This document shows, in pieces, positions 9,007 through 17,955 of a stretch of DNA of 64,000 nucleotides (position 1 is its first letter; each line of letters opens with the position of its first letter). Below the pieces are notes generated by a model. The model was given only the letters and a program-made list of their open reading frames with translations. It did no database searches and was not told where the DNA came from. A program made the position numbers and the translations under genes. Location: NCBI GenBank assembly GCA_943788495.1, contig CALSQO010000001.1, forward strand, positions 558,001 to 622,000, read 5' to 3'. Source of the DNA: UA16 sp905478895. Its GTDB lineage: Bacteria > Bacteroidota > Bacteroidia > Flavobacteriales_D > Sanyastnellaceae.

Positions 9007-10458
9007 TTAAGGTTTAAAACGCTCGAGGCGTTTTACAAAGCGCGCATCATTGGCAAGCGCTGGAAATAAGTCGATTAAATTTTGTGCTTCGTCAAAGTGG
9101 TGCACGAGCAGGTGCTCCAGAAATTCAAAGGCTGCCACTTGCCGACCAAGGGCATAGAGGCTGATGAACTTTCGGTAGCCAATGGCTCCGTTTTGGCCCA
9201 TTGCTGTCTCCGAATCGTCGATGACTTCCAAGGCATTTTCGTGGCGGTCCGACACCTGAAGGTTGTCGATGCGTTCCAGCCAAATCTCTTCATTTCGAAT
9301 GTCGAGGATCAGGCCTTGGGTATAAACTTTTTCAGCGCGTTCGTGCTCTCCTTTCTTTTTCAACGATCCGGCCAACAGCAAGTGGTAGTCGGCGTGTTCC
9401 GGCTCAATGGAAAGGGCTTGTTCAAAATGGGAACAGGCCTCGCCCAATCGTCCCTGCAGATCAGCCAAGACCCCAAGCCCAATAAAGGCATCGGCAAAGG
9501 CAGGATCGAGTTTGAGGCTGGCGCGGTAATATTCAGAGGCTTGCTCCAAATTGCCTAGCCGTTCCAAACATTCCCCCATGTAGCATTTTGTCCGCGGCGA
9601 AACCTCTTCGAAGCTCAGGGTTTCTTCATAGGTGTGCAGCGCGTCAGTGTATCGCTCCATGGCCACAAGGGCCTCTGCTTTCTGATGGTACGCTGGGCCG
9701 AAAGAACTTTCAATGGCGATGGCAAAATCGTATGCATCAATGGCTTGGGGAAATTTCCCGCATTGCTGCAACGCATTGCCCATGCTATACCAAGCGGCAA
9801 AGGAGTACGGCTGTTCGTCTAAGAATTTTTCGTAGAAAGCCGCTGCGCGTTTGAATTGTCCTGTGCGTTCAAAACAGAAGGCCAATTCGTATACAGCGGT
9901 TTCATTGCCGGGATCTTCATCGAGTGCTTCTTCCAAGTTTCGAATGGCCTCTTTCCATGCCCCGAGGTTCTCGAACTCCAAGGCAATGTCAATGCGAATC
10001 TCTCGTCGGGCGTCACTATCGGCAAAAATCAGGGCGCGTTTGAAGCAATCGATGGCTTGTTTGTGCTCTGTGATTTGGCTGTAAATCGCCCCCAGTGTCA
10101 TCAGGATTTCTTCGTTGTGGGGCTCAATGTTCAGGAGGTCCTTGAGCAATGGAACAGCTTTGACGGGTTTCCCACTATTGGCCCAAATCTGTGCCTGCCG
10201 CAATTTCAGCCCGAGATGACCCGGATAAAGCTGACGTGCGTGGCGCAAAGCCATTTCGGCTTTCCGGGTTTCTTTGACTTGGAGGTAATGCTCAATGAGC
10301 CCTTCTAATTCGTTCATGTCAAAGAAGGCCTGGTCTCCATCGCGGACCATGGCTTCAAACTTGCGAACCAAGTCCTTGAGCGCCGGCTCGTCTTGGTATG
10401 CTTGTTCCTCTCCATTCATAGCATCAAAGCTAAGCCGAGGAGATGAGAGCGTTGCCAT
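9007..10458 (-). CDS. tetratricopeptide repeat protein
   Basis: This cytoplasmic protein of about 483 residues consists almost wholly of TPR units, some eleven to twelve by eye, each near 34 residues with the usual W/L-G-Y-A-F-A-P spacing (for example AWYSMGNALQQCGKFPQAID and DAFIGLGVLADLQGRLGEAC). TPR arrays are scaffolds for protein contacts; no partner can be named. I chose the ATG at 10458 because AAGGA lies 9 bases before it; a GTG at 10479 is the longer alternative. It is transcribed with the ComA-like gene and divergently from glmM. Confidence 0.88.
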   Translation of the reverse strand: MATLSSPRLSFDAMNGEEQAYQDEPALKDLVRKFEAMVRDGDQAFFDMNELEGLIEHYLQVKETRKAEMALRHARQLYPGHLGLKLRQAQIWANSGKPVKAVPLLKDLLNIEPHNEEILMTLGAIYSQITEHKQAIDCFKRALIFADSDARREIRIDIALEFENLGAWKEAIRNLEEALDEDPGNETAVYELAFCFERTGQFKRAAAFYEKFLDEQPYSFAAWYSMGNALQQCGKFPQAIDAYDFAIAIESSFGPAYHQKAEALVAMERYTDALHTYEETLSFEEVSPRTKCYMGECLERLGNLEQASEYYRASLKLDPAFADAFIGLGVLADLQGRLGEACSHFEQALSIEPEHADYHLLLAGSLKKKGEHERAEKVYTQGLILDIRNEEIWLERIDNLQVSDRHENALEVIDDSETAMGQNGAIGYRKFISLYALGRQVAAFEFLEHLLVHHFDEAQNLIDLFPALANDARFVKRLERFKP

Positions 10459-10519
10459 TTCACACAGTCCTTTTTTCACATCCTACATGGATTAGTCCAC
10501 GAAAGCGGCAGAACGGAGG

Positions 10520-10527
10520 TAAATTTG
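10520..10527 (+). promoter_or_regulatory. -7 promoter element of glmM
   Basis: TAAATTTG matches the Bacteroidota -7 consensus and ends 4 bases before the glmM ATG at 10532, which would put the transcription start at or beside the start codon. No good TTG is seen 17-23 bases upstream. Confidence 0.45.
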
Positions 10528-10531
10528 TTCC

Positions 10532-11911
10532 ATGTTAATCACATCAATTTCAGGGATTCGCGGTACGATCGGTGGAGAAGAAGGAGCGGGGCTTACTCCC
10601 CAAGATATTGTCCGGTTCGGGACGGGGTACGCTGCTTGGGTCAAGGCTGCTTCCGGCGAAGCGAATCCGACGGTTGTGATCGGACGGGATGCCCGTTTGA
10701 GCGGTGAAATGGTTCGGGACTGCTTGGTTGGTACCCTTAACGCGATGGGAGTCAATGTGCTCGATTTGGGATTGAGCACGACACCGACGGTTGAACTCGC
10801 GGTGCCTGCAGAAGGAGCGGCCGGTGGAATTATCCTTACGGCCAGCCACAACCCCAAACAATGGAACGCGCTCAAATTGCTGGGGGCAAATGGGGAGTTT
10901 TTGAACGCAGAGGAAGGCGAACGGGTATTGGCATTGTCGGCAGAACGGGCTTCTTACTCAGAGATCAATGAAATTGGCATGACCGAGCACATGGCGGGTT
11001 GGATGGAAACCCATGTGGATCACGCCCTGGAACTGGAGTGGGTGGACGCTGAAGCCATTCGGTCCCAGGGACTCAAGATCGCCGTCGATGCAGTGAATTC
11101 AACGGGAGGCATCATCATGCCCATGTTGTTGGAAGCACTGGGATGTGAGGTTGTGGAAGTCAACTGCGAACCCACAGGGCACTTTGCCCACAATCCGGAA
11201 CCACTTCCAGCAAATCTTGAAGAATTGAGCCGTGTGGTGGTGGAAAAACAGTGCGACTTGGGGATCAGCGTGGATCCCGATGTCGATCGGCTGGCGTTTG
11301 TGTGTGAAGACGGAAGTTGGTTCGGTGAAGAATATACCTTGGTCGCTGTGGCGGATTTCATCTTGTCCAAAACGCCCGGAAATACGGTGAGCAACATGAG
11401 TTCCACTCGAGCGCTGCGCATCATCACCGAAAAGCACGGGGGCACCCACACTGCGAGCGCGGTGGGAGAGGTGAACGTGGTGGAAGCCATTCGTGCGAAC
11501 AATGCAATCATCGGGGGAGAAGGAAACGGCGGTGTGATCTATCCAAGTTCGCATTGCGGTCGTGACGCCGTGGTAGGCACAGCGCTATTTCTGACCCATC
11601 TTGTGGCTTCGGGTTTGCAGGTTTCCGCATTGCGAGCGAGTTACCCGGATTGGTTCATGTCCAAGGACAAATTGCAGCTGCCCGAATCGGATGTGGATGC
11701 CGCATTGTCCCAATTGGTTGAGGCGCATCCTGAGGCCGAAGTGAATACTCTGGACGGAGTCAAGTTTGACCTCGCCGAAGGTTGGGTTCATTTGAGGAAA
11801 TCGAACACGGAGCCCATCATTCGCGTTTATGCTGAGGCAGAATCAATGAAGGCTGCCAAGGCTCTTGGAGACCGATTCAAATCGGAATTGCGGTCATTGT
11901 TGGAGGCTTAA
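10532..11911 (+). CDS. glmM: phosphoglucosamine mutase-type phosphohexomutase
   Basis: The enzyme interconverts glucosamine 6-phosphate and glucosamine 1-phosphate on the way to UDP-GlcNAc, or a related hexose phosphate. The alpha-D-phosphohexomutase architecture is complete in 459 residues: phosphoserine loop TASHNPKQWN (S105), metal loop DPDVDR near 247-252, sugar loop GGEGNGGVIYP, and phosphate-binding SNTEPIIRVYAE at the C-terminus. The GEGNGG form of the sugar loop is the one I associate with Bacteroidota GlmM; a phosphomannomutase role cannot be excluded. The ATG follows a -7 element by 4 bases and no Shine-Dalgarno can fit, so the mRNA is probably leaderless. Confidence 0.9.
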   Translation: MLITSISGIRGTIGGEEGAGLTPQDIVRFGTGYAAWVKAASGEANPTVVIGRDARLSGEMVRDCLVGTLNAMGVNVLDLGLSTTPTVELAVPAEGAAGGIILTASHNPKQWNALKLLGANGEFLNAEEGERVLALSAERASYSEINEIGMTEHMAGWMETHVDHALELEWVDAEAIRSQGLKIAVDAVNSTGGIIMPMLLEALGCEVVEVNCEPTGHFAHNPEPLPANLEELSRVVVEKQCDLGISVDPDVDRLAFVCEDGSWFGEEYTLVAVADFILSKTPGNTVSNMSSTRALRIITEKHGGTHTASAVGEVNVVEAIRANNAIIGGEGNGGVIYPSSHCGRDAVVGTALFLTHLVASGLQVSALRASYPDWFMSKDKLQLPESDVDAALSQLVEAHPEAEVNTLDGVKFDLAEGWVHLRKSNTEPIIRVYAEAESMKAAKALGDRFKSELRSLLEA

Positions 11912-11995
11912 CCGGTCCTCTGCAGAGAAGATTCTTGCATCGCACATTGTTGGTTCATCTGAATTGGTGCATTTTTGTGTCCATTACTTTTCCAA

Positions 11996-13126
11996 ATGGA
12001 CGTTTACCTCGATAATGCAGCGACCACATCAGTGGCTCCCGAAGTGGCAGAAGCTATGATTCCTGTCTTGCAGGAGGCTTACGGCAATCCGTCTTCGAGC
12101 CATGCCATTGGGCGAAAGACACGCGTTATCATTGAGCAAAGCAGACGGTCCATTGCCAAACATTTGAATTGCCATCCCAGTAGCATTTACTTCACTTCTG
12201 GCGGCACTGAAGCCGACAATCTAGCATTGCGTGGGGCGATACGTGATCTCCAGTGCGAGCGGATTATCACGTCAGATGCAGAACACAGTGCTGTCATCAA
12301 AACCGCTCAATCCTTGGAGCGGTCCCACGGCATTCAACTGGATTTGGTCCATCATCACGAAGATGGCTCGGTGGATTTGAAGCATTTGGAGCAATTGTTG
12401 GCCAGCGGTCCAAAGACAATTGTGAGCCTCATGCATGCCAACAATGAAGTAGCCGTTTTGCAGGACCTCCAAGCCATTGGATCCCTTTGCCGATCGAACG
12501 GAGCGTTGTTTCACTCGGACACCGTTCAAACAATGTGCCATTATGCCTTCGATTTGGAGGCCTTGCCAGTGGATTTCATTACGTGTTCTGCGCACAAATT
12601 TCACGGGCCGAAAGGCGTTGGTTTCTTGTACATCAAGAAAGGCATTCAGTTGGGAGGACAAATTGAGGGGGGAAGTCAAGAACGCGCAGTGCGTGGGGGC
12701 ACAGAATCAACCCACAACATCGTTGGTCTTGCTGCGGCATTTGATCTTGCGCACTCAGACATGGAGGAGCATGAACACCACATTCGGTATTTGAAAGCCA
12801 CCATGGTGGCTGGATTGCAGGCGCTGTTTTCAGACGTGCGCTTCAACGGAAACTCAGATGAAGCGAGCCGGCTCTATACCGTGTTGAATGTTTCATTTCC
12901 ACCACACCCCAGGTCCGGCATGGCGTTGTTTTTGTTGGATTTGGAAGGAGTTGCTTGTTCGGGAGGAAGCGCATGTTCCAGCGGAGCTACATTGGGCTCC
13001 CACGTGCTGCGATCGCTAAAATTCCACGATCCGAACCGCGCTAGTTTGCGGTTTTCTTTTGGCCGTTACAACACGCTGGCAGATGTGGAGCTCGCCCTAA
13101 AAGCCATCAAGCGGGTCTTCTCCTAA
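11996..13126 (+). CDS. cysteine desulfurase (IscS/NifS-type)
   Basis: This class V aminotransferase-fold enzyme of 376 residues removes sulfur from cysteine as an enzyme persulfide for iron-sulfur cluster and thio-modification pathways. Visible features are the N-terminal MDVYLDNAATTSVAPEV, YFTSGGTEADNLAL, the PLP lysine in CSAHKFHGPKGVG, the RGGTES loop and the catalytic cysteine in ACSGGSACSSG. The start at 11996 gives the family N-terminus. TACTTTTC lies 3 bases before the ATG with a TTG 18 bases further up, so a very short leader is likely. No other Fe-S assembly gene is adjacent. Confidence 0.92.
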   Translation: MDVYLDNAATTSVAPEVAEAMIPVLQEAYGNPSSSHAIGRKTRVIIEQSRRSIAKHLNCHPSSIYFTSGGTEADNLALRGAIRDLQCERIITSDAEHSAVIKTAQSLERSHGIQLDLVHHHEDGSVDLKHLEQLLASGPKTIVSLMHANNEVAVLQDLQAIGSLCRSNGALFHSDTVQTMCHYAFDLEALPVDFITCSAHKFHGPKGVGFLYIKKGIQLGGQIEGGSQERAVRGGTESTHNIVGLAAAFDLAHSDMEEHEHHIRYLKATMVAGLQALFSDVRFNGNSDEASRLYTVLNVSFPPHPRSGMALFLLDLEGVACSGGSACSSGATLGSHVLRSLKFHDPNRASLRFSFGRYNTLADVELALKAIKRVFS

Positions 13127-13226
13127 CGCTTTTCTGTGGAACGGCGAACGCCACTGCACCGATGTTTCTGAGCGCAATTTTTTCATAGCTGGTCGTATCG
13201 AACTAACTTAGGCTTGTCTCCTCACC

Positions 13227-14786
13227 ATGGCATTCAATTCCGCATTCAGCTGGTTCATCCGCAAACGCATGTACACCATTGACTTGGTGCGCAACCAACC
13301 GGTTGATGTTCAGCGCGGGCTCTTTGCCAGCCTGTTGCACGAGGGAAAGCATACAAGTTTCGGCCGGGAAGCGGGATTCAAATCCATTCGACATTGGCGT
13401 GACTTTAAGCGAATCGTGCCCATCAGGACGTATGATGAATTCAAGCCTTGGATTGATCGGGCGAAGGCTGGAGAGTCCGATGTGTTATGGCCTGGTGTCA
13501 CACAATGGTTTGCAAAAAGTTCCGGTACAAGTTCTGACCGCAGCAAGTTTTTGCCGGTGACGAAAGCGTCGCTGGAATCGTGTCATTACAAAGGCGGTAA
13601 AGATTTGCTTGCGTTGTTTTGCGACCAACGTCCTGACGCAAAATTATACGATGGCAAACACCTCATTCTTGGCGGTTCATCTTCTTTGGATCCGCTGAAT
13701 ACAGGCTCGTACTCGGGCGACTTGAGTGCCATCATTGTACGGAACTTACCATTTTGGGTGGAAGCGAGGAGAACCCCTGATAGGCGCATTGCTCTTATGG
13801 ATAATTGGGAAGAGAAAGTCGATGCGATGGCGCACGCGACGCTGAAAGAGGATGTGCGAATTTTGGCGGGAATTCCAAGTTGGATGTTGGTGGTTGCGAA
13901 ACGTGTGCTGGAACTTTCAGGGGCAGATTCACTCGGAGAAGTCTGGCCCAACTTACAATTGTTCATGCATGGAGGGGTGAGTTTTGCACCCTATGAAGCT
14001 GAATTCGAATCGCTCATTGGCAACACACGTTACCCCTTCGATTGCATCGAAACCTACAATGCGTCGGAAGGCTTTTTTGGTTTGCAAGACCGCTTGTCGG
14101 CGAATGATATGCTTTTGATGCTGGACTACGGTATCTTTTTTGAATTCGTTCCCATGTCCGAATGGGAGAGCGAAAATCCAGTGGTCTTGGAGCTTCGTGA
14201 ATTGGAAGTTGGTGTGGACTATGCGCTAGTGATATCAACGAATGCGGGACTTTGGCGCTATGCGCTGGGAGATATCATTCGCATGACGGAGTTGCATCCG
14301 TTTCGAATGCAAGTTGTTGGGCGAACCACTTCGTACCTGAACGCCTTTGGCGAGGAAGTGATGGTGGCGCAGGCAGACAAAGCGGTGGCTGAAGCCTCGG
14401 CATTAACAGGGGCGAGGGTCCGCGAGTATACCGCTGCTCCTTTGTTCATGCGTTTGGATCGCAACGGCGGACATCAATGGCTCATTGAATTTGCCGTTGA
14501 ACCGAAGGGTGGAATGGCGTTGTTTTTGGAATGCTTGGATGCTTCCCTCAAGCGACAGAATTCGGATTATGATGCCAAGCGAAGCGGTGGACTGGCGTTG
14601 CGCGAACCAGAGGGGGTCGCCGTGGGGAAGGGAACGTTTGACCAATGGCTTCGATCCAAAGGAAAGTCAGGCGGTCAGCATAAAATCCCTCGGCTCTCGA
14701 ATTCCCGAGAATTGATCGATGAGATCATGGCATTGTCGCGTGAGAACCAGCAATCCAGCCATTTGGAGTGGGCCAGTGTGGAATAA
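13227..14786 (+). CDS. GH3 auxin-responsive promoter family protein (acyl-adenylating)
   Basis: The 519-residue protein belongs to the GH3 family of the ANL acyl-adenylating superfamily; plant members conjugate amino acids to hormones, while bacterial members are uncharacterised. The ATP-binding P-loop is KSSGTSSDRSKFLPV (about 93-107), the middle has FMHGGVSFAPYE and ETYNASEGFFGLQ, and the hinge region is LWRYALGDIIRM. There is no signal peptide or membrane helix. The ATG at 13227 is preceded by 100 bases in which TAACTTAG near 13202 is only a weak -7 match. Confidence 0.88.
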   Translation: MAFNSAFSWFIRKRMYTIDLVRNQPVDVQRGLFASLLHEGKHTSFGREAGFKSIRHWRDFKRIVPIRTYDEFKPWIDRAKAGESDVLWPGVTQWFAKSSGTSSDRSKFLPVTKASLESCHYKGGKDLLALFCDQRPDAKLYDGKHLILGGSSSLDPLNTGSYSGDLSAIIVRNLPFWVEARRTPDRRIALMDNWEEKVDAMAHATLKEDVRILAGIPSWMLVVAKRVLELSGADSLGEVWPNLQLFMHGGVSFAPYEAEFESLIGNTRYPFDCIETYNASEGFFGLQDRLSANDMLLMLDYGIFFEFVPMSEWESENPVVLELRELEVGVDYALVISTNAGLWRYALGDIIRMTELHPFRMQVVGRTTSYLNAFGEEVMVAQADKAVAEASALTGARVREYTAAPLFMRLDRNGGHQWLIEFAVEPKGGMALFLECLDASLKRQNSDYDAKRSGGLALREPEGVAVGKGTFDQWLRSKGKSGGQHKIPRLSNSRELIDEIMALSRENQQSSHLEWASVE

Positions 14787-14904
14787 ATGGATGGATTTTC
14801 CCATGCACAACGGGCCGTTCATTCCCTGTTGGGTTTCTGTTGAAAACCAATGTTTCATTCCGCGGTGATAAGGCCTAATTTGCACATTGAACGAAGCCAA
14901 GATT

Positions 14905-15522
14905 ATGCACATTGCTATAGCCGGAAACATTGGGTCGGGAAAAACGACGCTCACGACTCTCCTCGCGAAACACTACCGCTACGAGCCTCATTTTGAGCAG
15001 GTAGATGACAACCCATATTTGAACGATTTCTACAAGGACATGCAGCGTTGGTCCTTTAATCTGCAAGTGTTTTTCTTGCGATCTCGATTTGCACAACTTG
15101 CTGAATTGCAGGAAAGCGGAAAGCGGGTGATCCAGGATCGAACCATTTATGAAGACGCCCATATCTTCGCGCCAAACTTGCATTCCATGGGGTTGATGAG
15201 CAGCCGGGACTTCAAGAATTACCAGGATCTGTTTGAGTTGATGGAGAAATTCATTTCGCCCCCCGATTTGATGATTTATTTGCGGGCTTCCGTTCCAAAA
15301 CTCGTAGAAAACATCCAAAAGCGAGGAAGAGATTATGAAGAGGCGATTCGCTTGGACTATCTGAACCGGTTGAATGAGCGTTACGAGGCTTGGATTAGCA
15401 CGTATTCAGCGGGGAAGCTTCTCATCATTGACGTGGACCAAAACGCTTTTCACGAAAACAAGACTGACCTGGGCAAAGTGATTGAAAGCGTGGATGCAGA
15501 AATGCACGGTTTGTTTGTTTGA
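14905..15522 (+). CDS. deoxynucleoside kinase, first copy
   Basis: The enzyme phosphorylates deoxynucleosides for salvage. The 205 residues show the P-loop GNIGSGKTTL (7-16), the catalytic QDRTIYEDAHIF with its D-R pair, and the lid motif KRGRDYEE. Residues around VFFLRSRF fit the deoxyadenosine/deoxyguanosine kinase branch. I use the ATG at 14905, since the TTG at 14887 gives an unrelated extension. The gene ends before a strong bidirectional terminator. A second, more divergent kinase of the same family is encoded at 39080-39835. Confidence 0.92.
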   Translation: MHIAIAGNIGSGKTTLTTLLAKHYRYEPHFEQVDDNPYLNDFYKDMQRWSFNLQVFFLRSRFAQLAELQESGKRVIQDRTIYEDAHIFAPNLHSMGLMSSRDFKNYQDLFELMEKFISPPDLMIYLRASVPKLVENIQKRGRDYEEAIRLDYLNRLNERYEAWISTYSAGKLLIIDVDQNAFHENKTDLGKVIESVDAEMHGLFV

Positions 15523-15560
15523 TGGTGAGTGAGCGGTAACAATACCCATCGTGAAGGCAT

Positions 15561-15597
15561 AAAAAAAGGGAACCCCAATGGGGATCCCTTTTTTTTT
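15561..15597. terminator. bidirectional intrinsic terminator
   Basis: An A7-GGG-x-ACCCC arm (15561-15576) and a GGGG-x-TCCC-T arm (15580-15597) form a stem with one mismatch, a three-base loop, a T-run on the plus strand and an A-run that becomes a T-run on the minus strand. It separates the convergent kinase and pyrophosphatase genes. Confidence 0.9.
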
Positions 15598-15630
15598 CTT
15601 CAATAATGAAGCAAGCAGAGACTCAAGTAT

Positions 15631-17889
15631 TCATTCCTCGATGTTGGCTTGCAGGCTCGCAGGGACCTCGATGGTTTGCTCCATGGGTGTTTCTTCCATT
15701 TGACCGTGTCCGCCATTTTCGCTGTGATCGCTCAGAATAGGAGCGATTACCAACCCTACCAAGCAGGTTAGCTTGATTAAAATGTTCATGGACGGTCCGC
15801 TGGTGTCCTTGAAGGGATCACCAACGGTGTCTCCTGTGACCGCTGCTTTGTGTGCATCCGAGCCTTTGAAGGTCATTTCGCCGTCAATTTCAACACCTGC
15901 TTCGAATGATTTTTTCGCATTGTCCCAAGCGCCACCGGCGTTGTTTTGGAAGATGGCCCAGAGGACACCGCTCACCGTTACACCGGCCATGTAGCCACCC
16001 AACGTCTCGGCCGCGTATTGTCCGTCAACGCCGAAGGCGAGGGGCAACAAACCAATGACCAATGGGAAAATGATGGTCATGGCTCCTGGGAGCATCATTT
16101 CGCGCAGTGCGGCTTGGGTTGAAATGTCAACACACTTGCTGTATTCGGGTTTGCCCGTTCCCTCGAGGATTCCAGGAATTTCTTTGAACTGGCGCCGCAC
16201 TTCTTTGACCATTTCCATGGCAGCTTTACCGACTGAATTCATGGCCAAAGCCGAGAAAACAACAGGGATCATCGCTCCAATGAATAAAGCCGCAAGGACA
16301 TTCGCTTTGAAAATGTTGATCCCATCGATGCCGGTGAACTCAACAAAGGCAGCGAACAAAGCCAACGCCGTTAGCGCTGCCGAGGCAATTGCAAATCCTT
16401 TGCCAATCGCAGCCGTTGTGTTTCCGACTGAATCCAGGATGTCGGTGCGTTCACGCACTTCATCCGGCAACTCACTCATTTCGGCAATTCCACCCGCATT
16501 GTCTGCAATAGGGCCAAACGCGTCAATGGCCAATTGCATTGCCGTAGTGGCCATCATGGCACACGCTGCAATGGCGACACCATAAAAGCCAGAGAATTCG
16601 TACGCTCCAAAGATGGCAGCGGCGAACAATAGGATTGGACCAAAGGTGGAAATCATTCCCGTGGCAAGACCGGCAATGATATTTGTTGCAGCGCCTGTCG
16701 CTGACTTCTGTACGATGTCCAAGATGGGCTTCTTGCCCAATCCCGTGTAGTATTCTGTCATGTATGAAATGGCGCCACCAACGGTCAAACCGATGAGAAC
16801 GGCATAAAAGACATTGATGGAGCTGAAGGTGCGGAGCCCTTCTCCAAAGAACTCCATGCTCATCTCGCTGGGCAACATCCAATCGATGAGGAAGTAGCAA
16901 GCTACTGCCGTCATGATAATGCTGCTCCAGTTTCCAATGTTGAGTGCGCGTTGCACTTCTGGCTCTTTCGCGCCGTCGTTGACTCGAATGAACAGGGTTC
17001 CGAGGACGGAGAAGATGATTCCCAATGCAGAAATGATCAAGGGAAGGAGAATGGTGGAAATGCCTCCGAAGTCATCCGTGATATTGCCTCCCATGTCATT
17101 GATGACATAATTCCCCAACACCATAGCAGCGAGCACAGTTGCTACGTAAGAACCGAACAAGTCGGCTCCCATCCCAGCGACGTCTCCGACGTTATCTCCC
17201 ACATTGTCTGCAATCGTTGCAGGGTTGCGAGGGTCGTCCTCGGGGATTCCCGCTTCTACTTTTCCGACGAGGTCAGCTCCCACATCGGCCGCTTTCGTGT
17301 AGATGCCACCGCCCACTCGTGCGAAGAGTGCGATGGATTCGGCACCCAATGAGAATCCAGCAAGCGATTCGAGAACGATGGTCATGGATTCAACACCAGC
17401 CCATTCACCACCACTTTTCATTTGGAAAAGAAGGATGAAGAGCATGCTCAATCCAAAAACAGCCAAACCTGCAACGCCCAGTCCCATGACAGTGCCGCCG
17501 GTGAAGCTTACTTTCAATGCGTGTGCGATGCCTGTGCGGGCTGCTTGCGTGGTGCGAACATTCGCTTGTGTTGCGATGCGCATGCCGATGTTGCCTGCGA
17601 GGGCTGAGAAAACAGCTCCGATCACAAAGGCGGCAACAATGTAGATTTCCGTTGTCTCGACAATGGTGGAGACGAAGCCCAGTAATGCCCCTGCCACGAC
17701 CACGAATATGGCCAAGATTCGGTATTCCGCATTGAGAAATGCGAGTGCGCCTTCGTGAATGTGCTGGGCGATTTCCGCCATCTTTGATTCACCAGCGTCT
17801 TGTTTGCGTACCCATGCTGCCTGGATGGCCATGATGAGCAATCCCAAGAGGGCAATTGCAGGTACTGAATAAAGCAGGATAGTATCCAT
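15631..17889 (-). CDS. hppA: membrane-bound ion-pumping pyrophosphatase
   Basis: This 752-residue inner-membrane protein couples pyrophosphate hydrolysis to H+ or Na+ transport. About 16 hydrophobic helices alternate with conserved cytoplasmic loops: the substrate loop ADVGADLVGKVEAGIPEDD, ATIADNVGDNVGDVAGMGAD, DAFGPIADNAGGIAEM, and GDTVGDPFKDTSGPSMN near the end. GNTTAAIGKG carries Ala where K+-independent enzymes have Lys, which predicts a K+-dependent enzyme; H+ and Na+ pumps cannot be told apart here. The C-terminal tail is short, hydrophilic and acidic. The gene follows the pyruvate dehydrogenase gene by 66 bases and ends at a terminator. Confidence 0.96.
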   Translation of the reverse strand: MDTILLYSVPAIALLGLLIMAIQAAWVRKQDAGESKMAEIAQHIHEGALAFLNAEYRILAIFVVVAGALLGFVSTIVETTEIYIVAAFVIGAVFSALAGNIGMRIATQANVRTTQAARTGIAHALKVSFTGGTVMGLGVAGLAVFGLSMLFILLFQMKSGGEWAGVESMTIVLESLAGFSLGAESIALFARVGGGIYTKAADVGADLVGKVEAGIPEDDPRNPATIADNVGDNVGDVAGMGADLFGSYVATVLAAMVLGNYVINDMGGNITDDFGGISTILLPLIISALGIIFSVLGTLFIRVNDGAKEPEVQRALNIGNWSSIIMTAVACYFLIDWMLPSEMSMEFFGEGLRTFSSINVFYAVLIGLTVGGAISYMTEYYTGLGKKPILDIVQKSATGAATNIIAGLATGMISTFGPILLFAAAIFGAYEFSGFYGVAIAACAMMATTAMQLAIDAFGPIADNAGGIAEMSELPDEVRERTDILDSVGNTTAAIGKGFAIASAALTALALFAAFVEFTGIDGINIFKANVLAALFIGAMIPVVFSALAMNSVGKAAMEMVKEVRRQFKEIPGILEGTGKPEYSKCVDISTQAALREMMLPGAMTIIFPLVIGLLPLAFGVDGQYAAETLGGYMAGVTVSGVLWAIFQNNAGGAWDNAKKSFEAGVEIDGEMTFKGSDAHKAAVTGDTVGDPFKDTSGPSMNILIKLTCLVGLVIAPILSDHSENGGHGQMEETPMEQTIEVPASLQANIEE

Positions 17890-17955
17890 GTTAATTATGA
17901 TAGTGCATCCTCCAAGGATGCGGTTGATTCTTTTTGATTCGCGGTGGGCTGCTCG

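Noticed and set aside
15541..15600. The A7/T9 palindrome as a possible repeat element or attachment site
   Set aside because: Its form, a GC stem with flanking A and T runs between convergent genes, is that of a terminator, and no second copy is seen.
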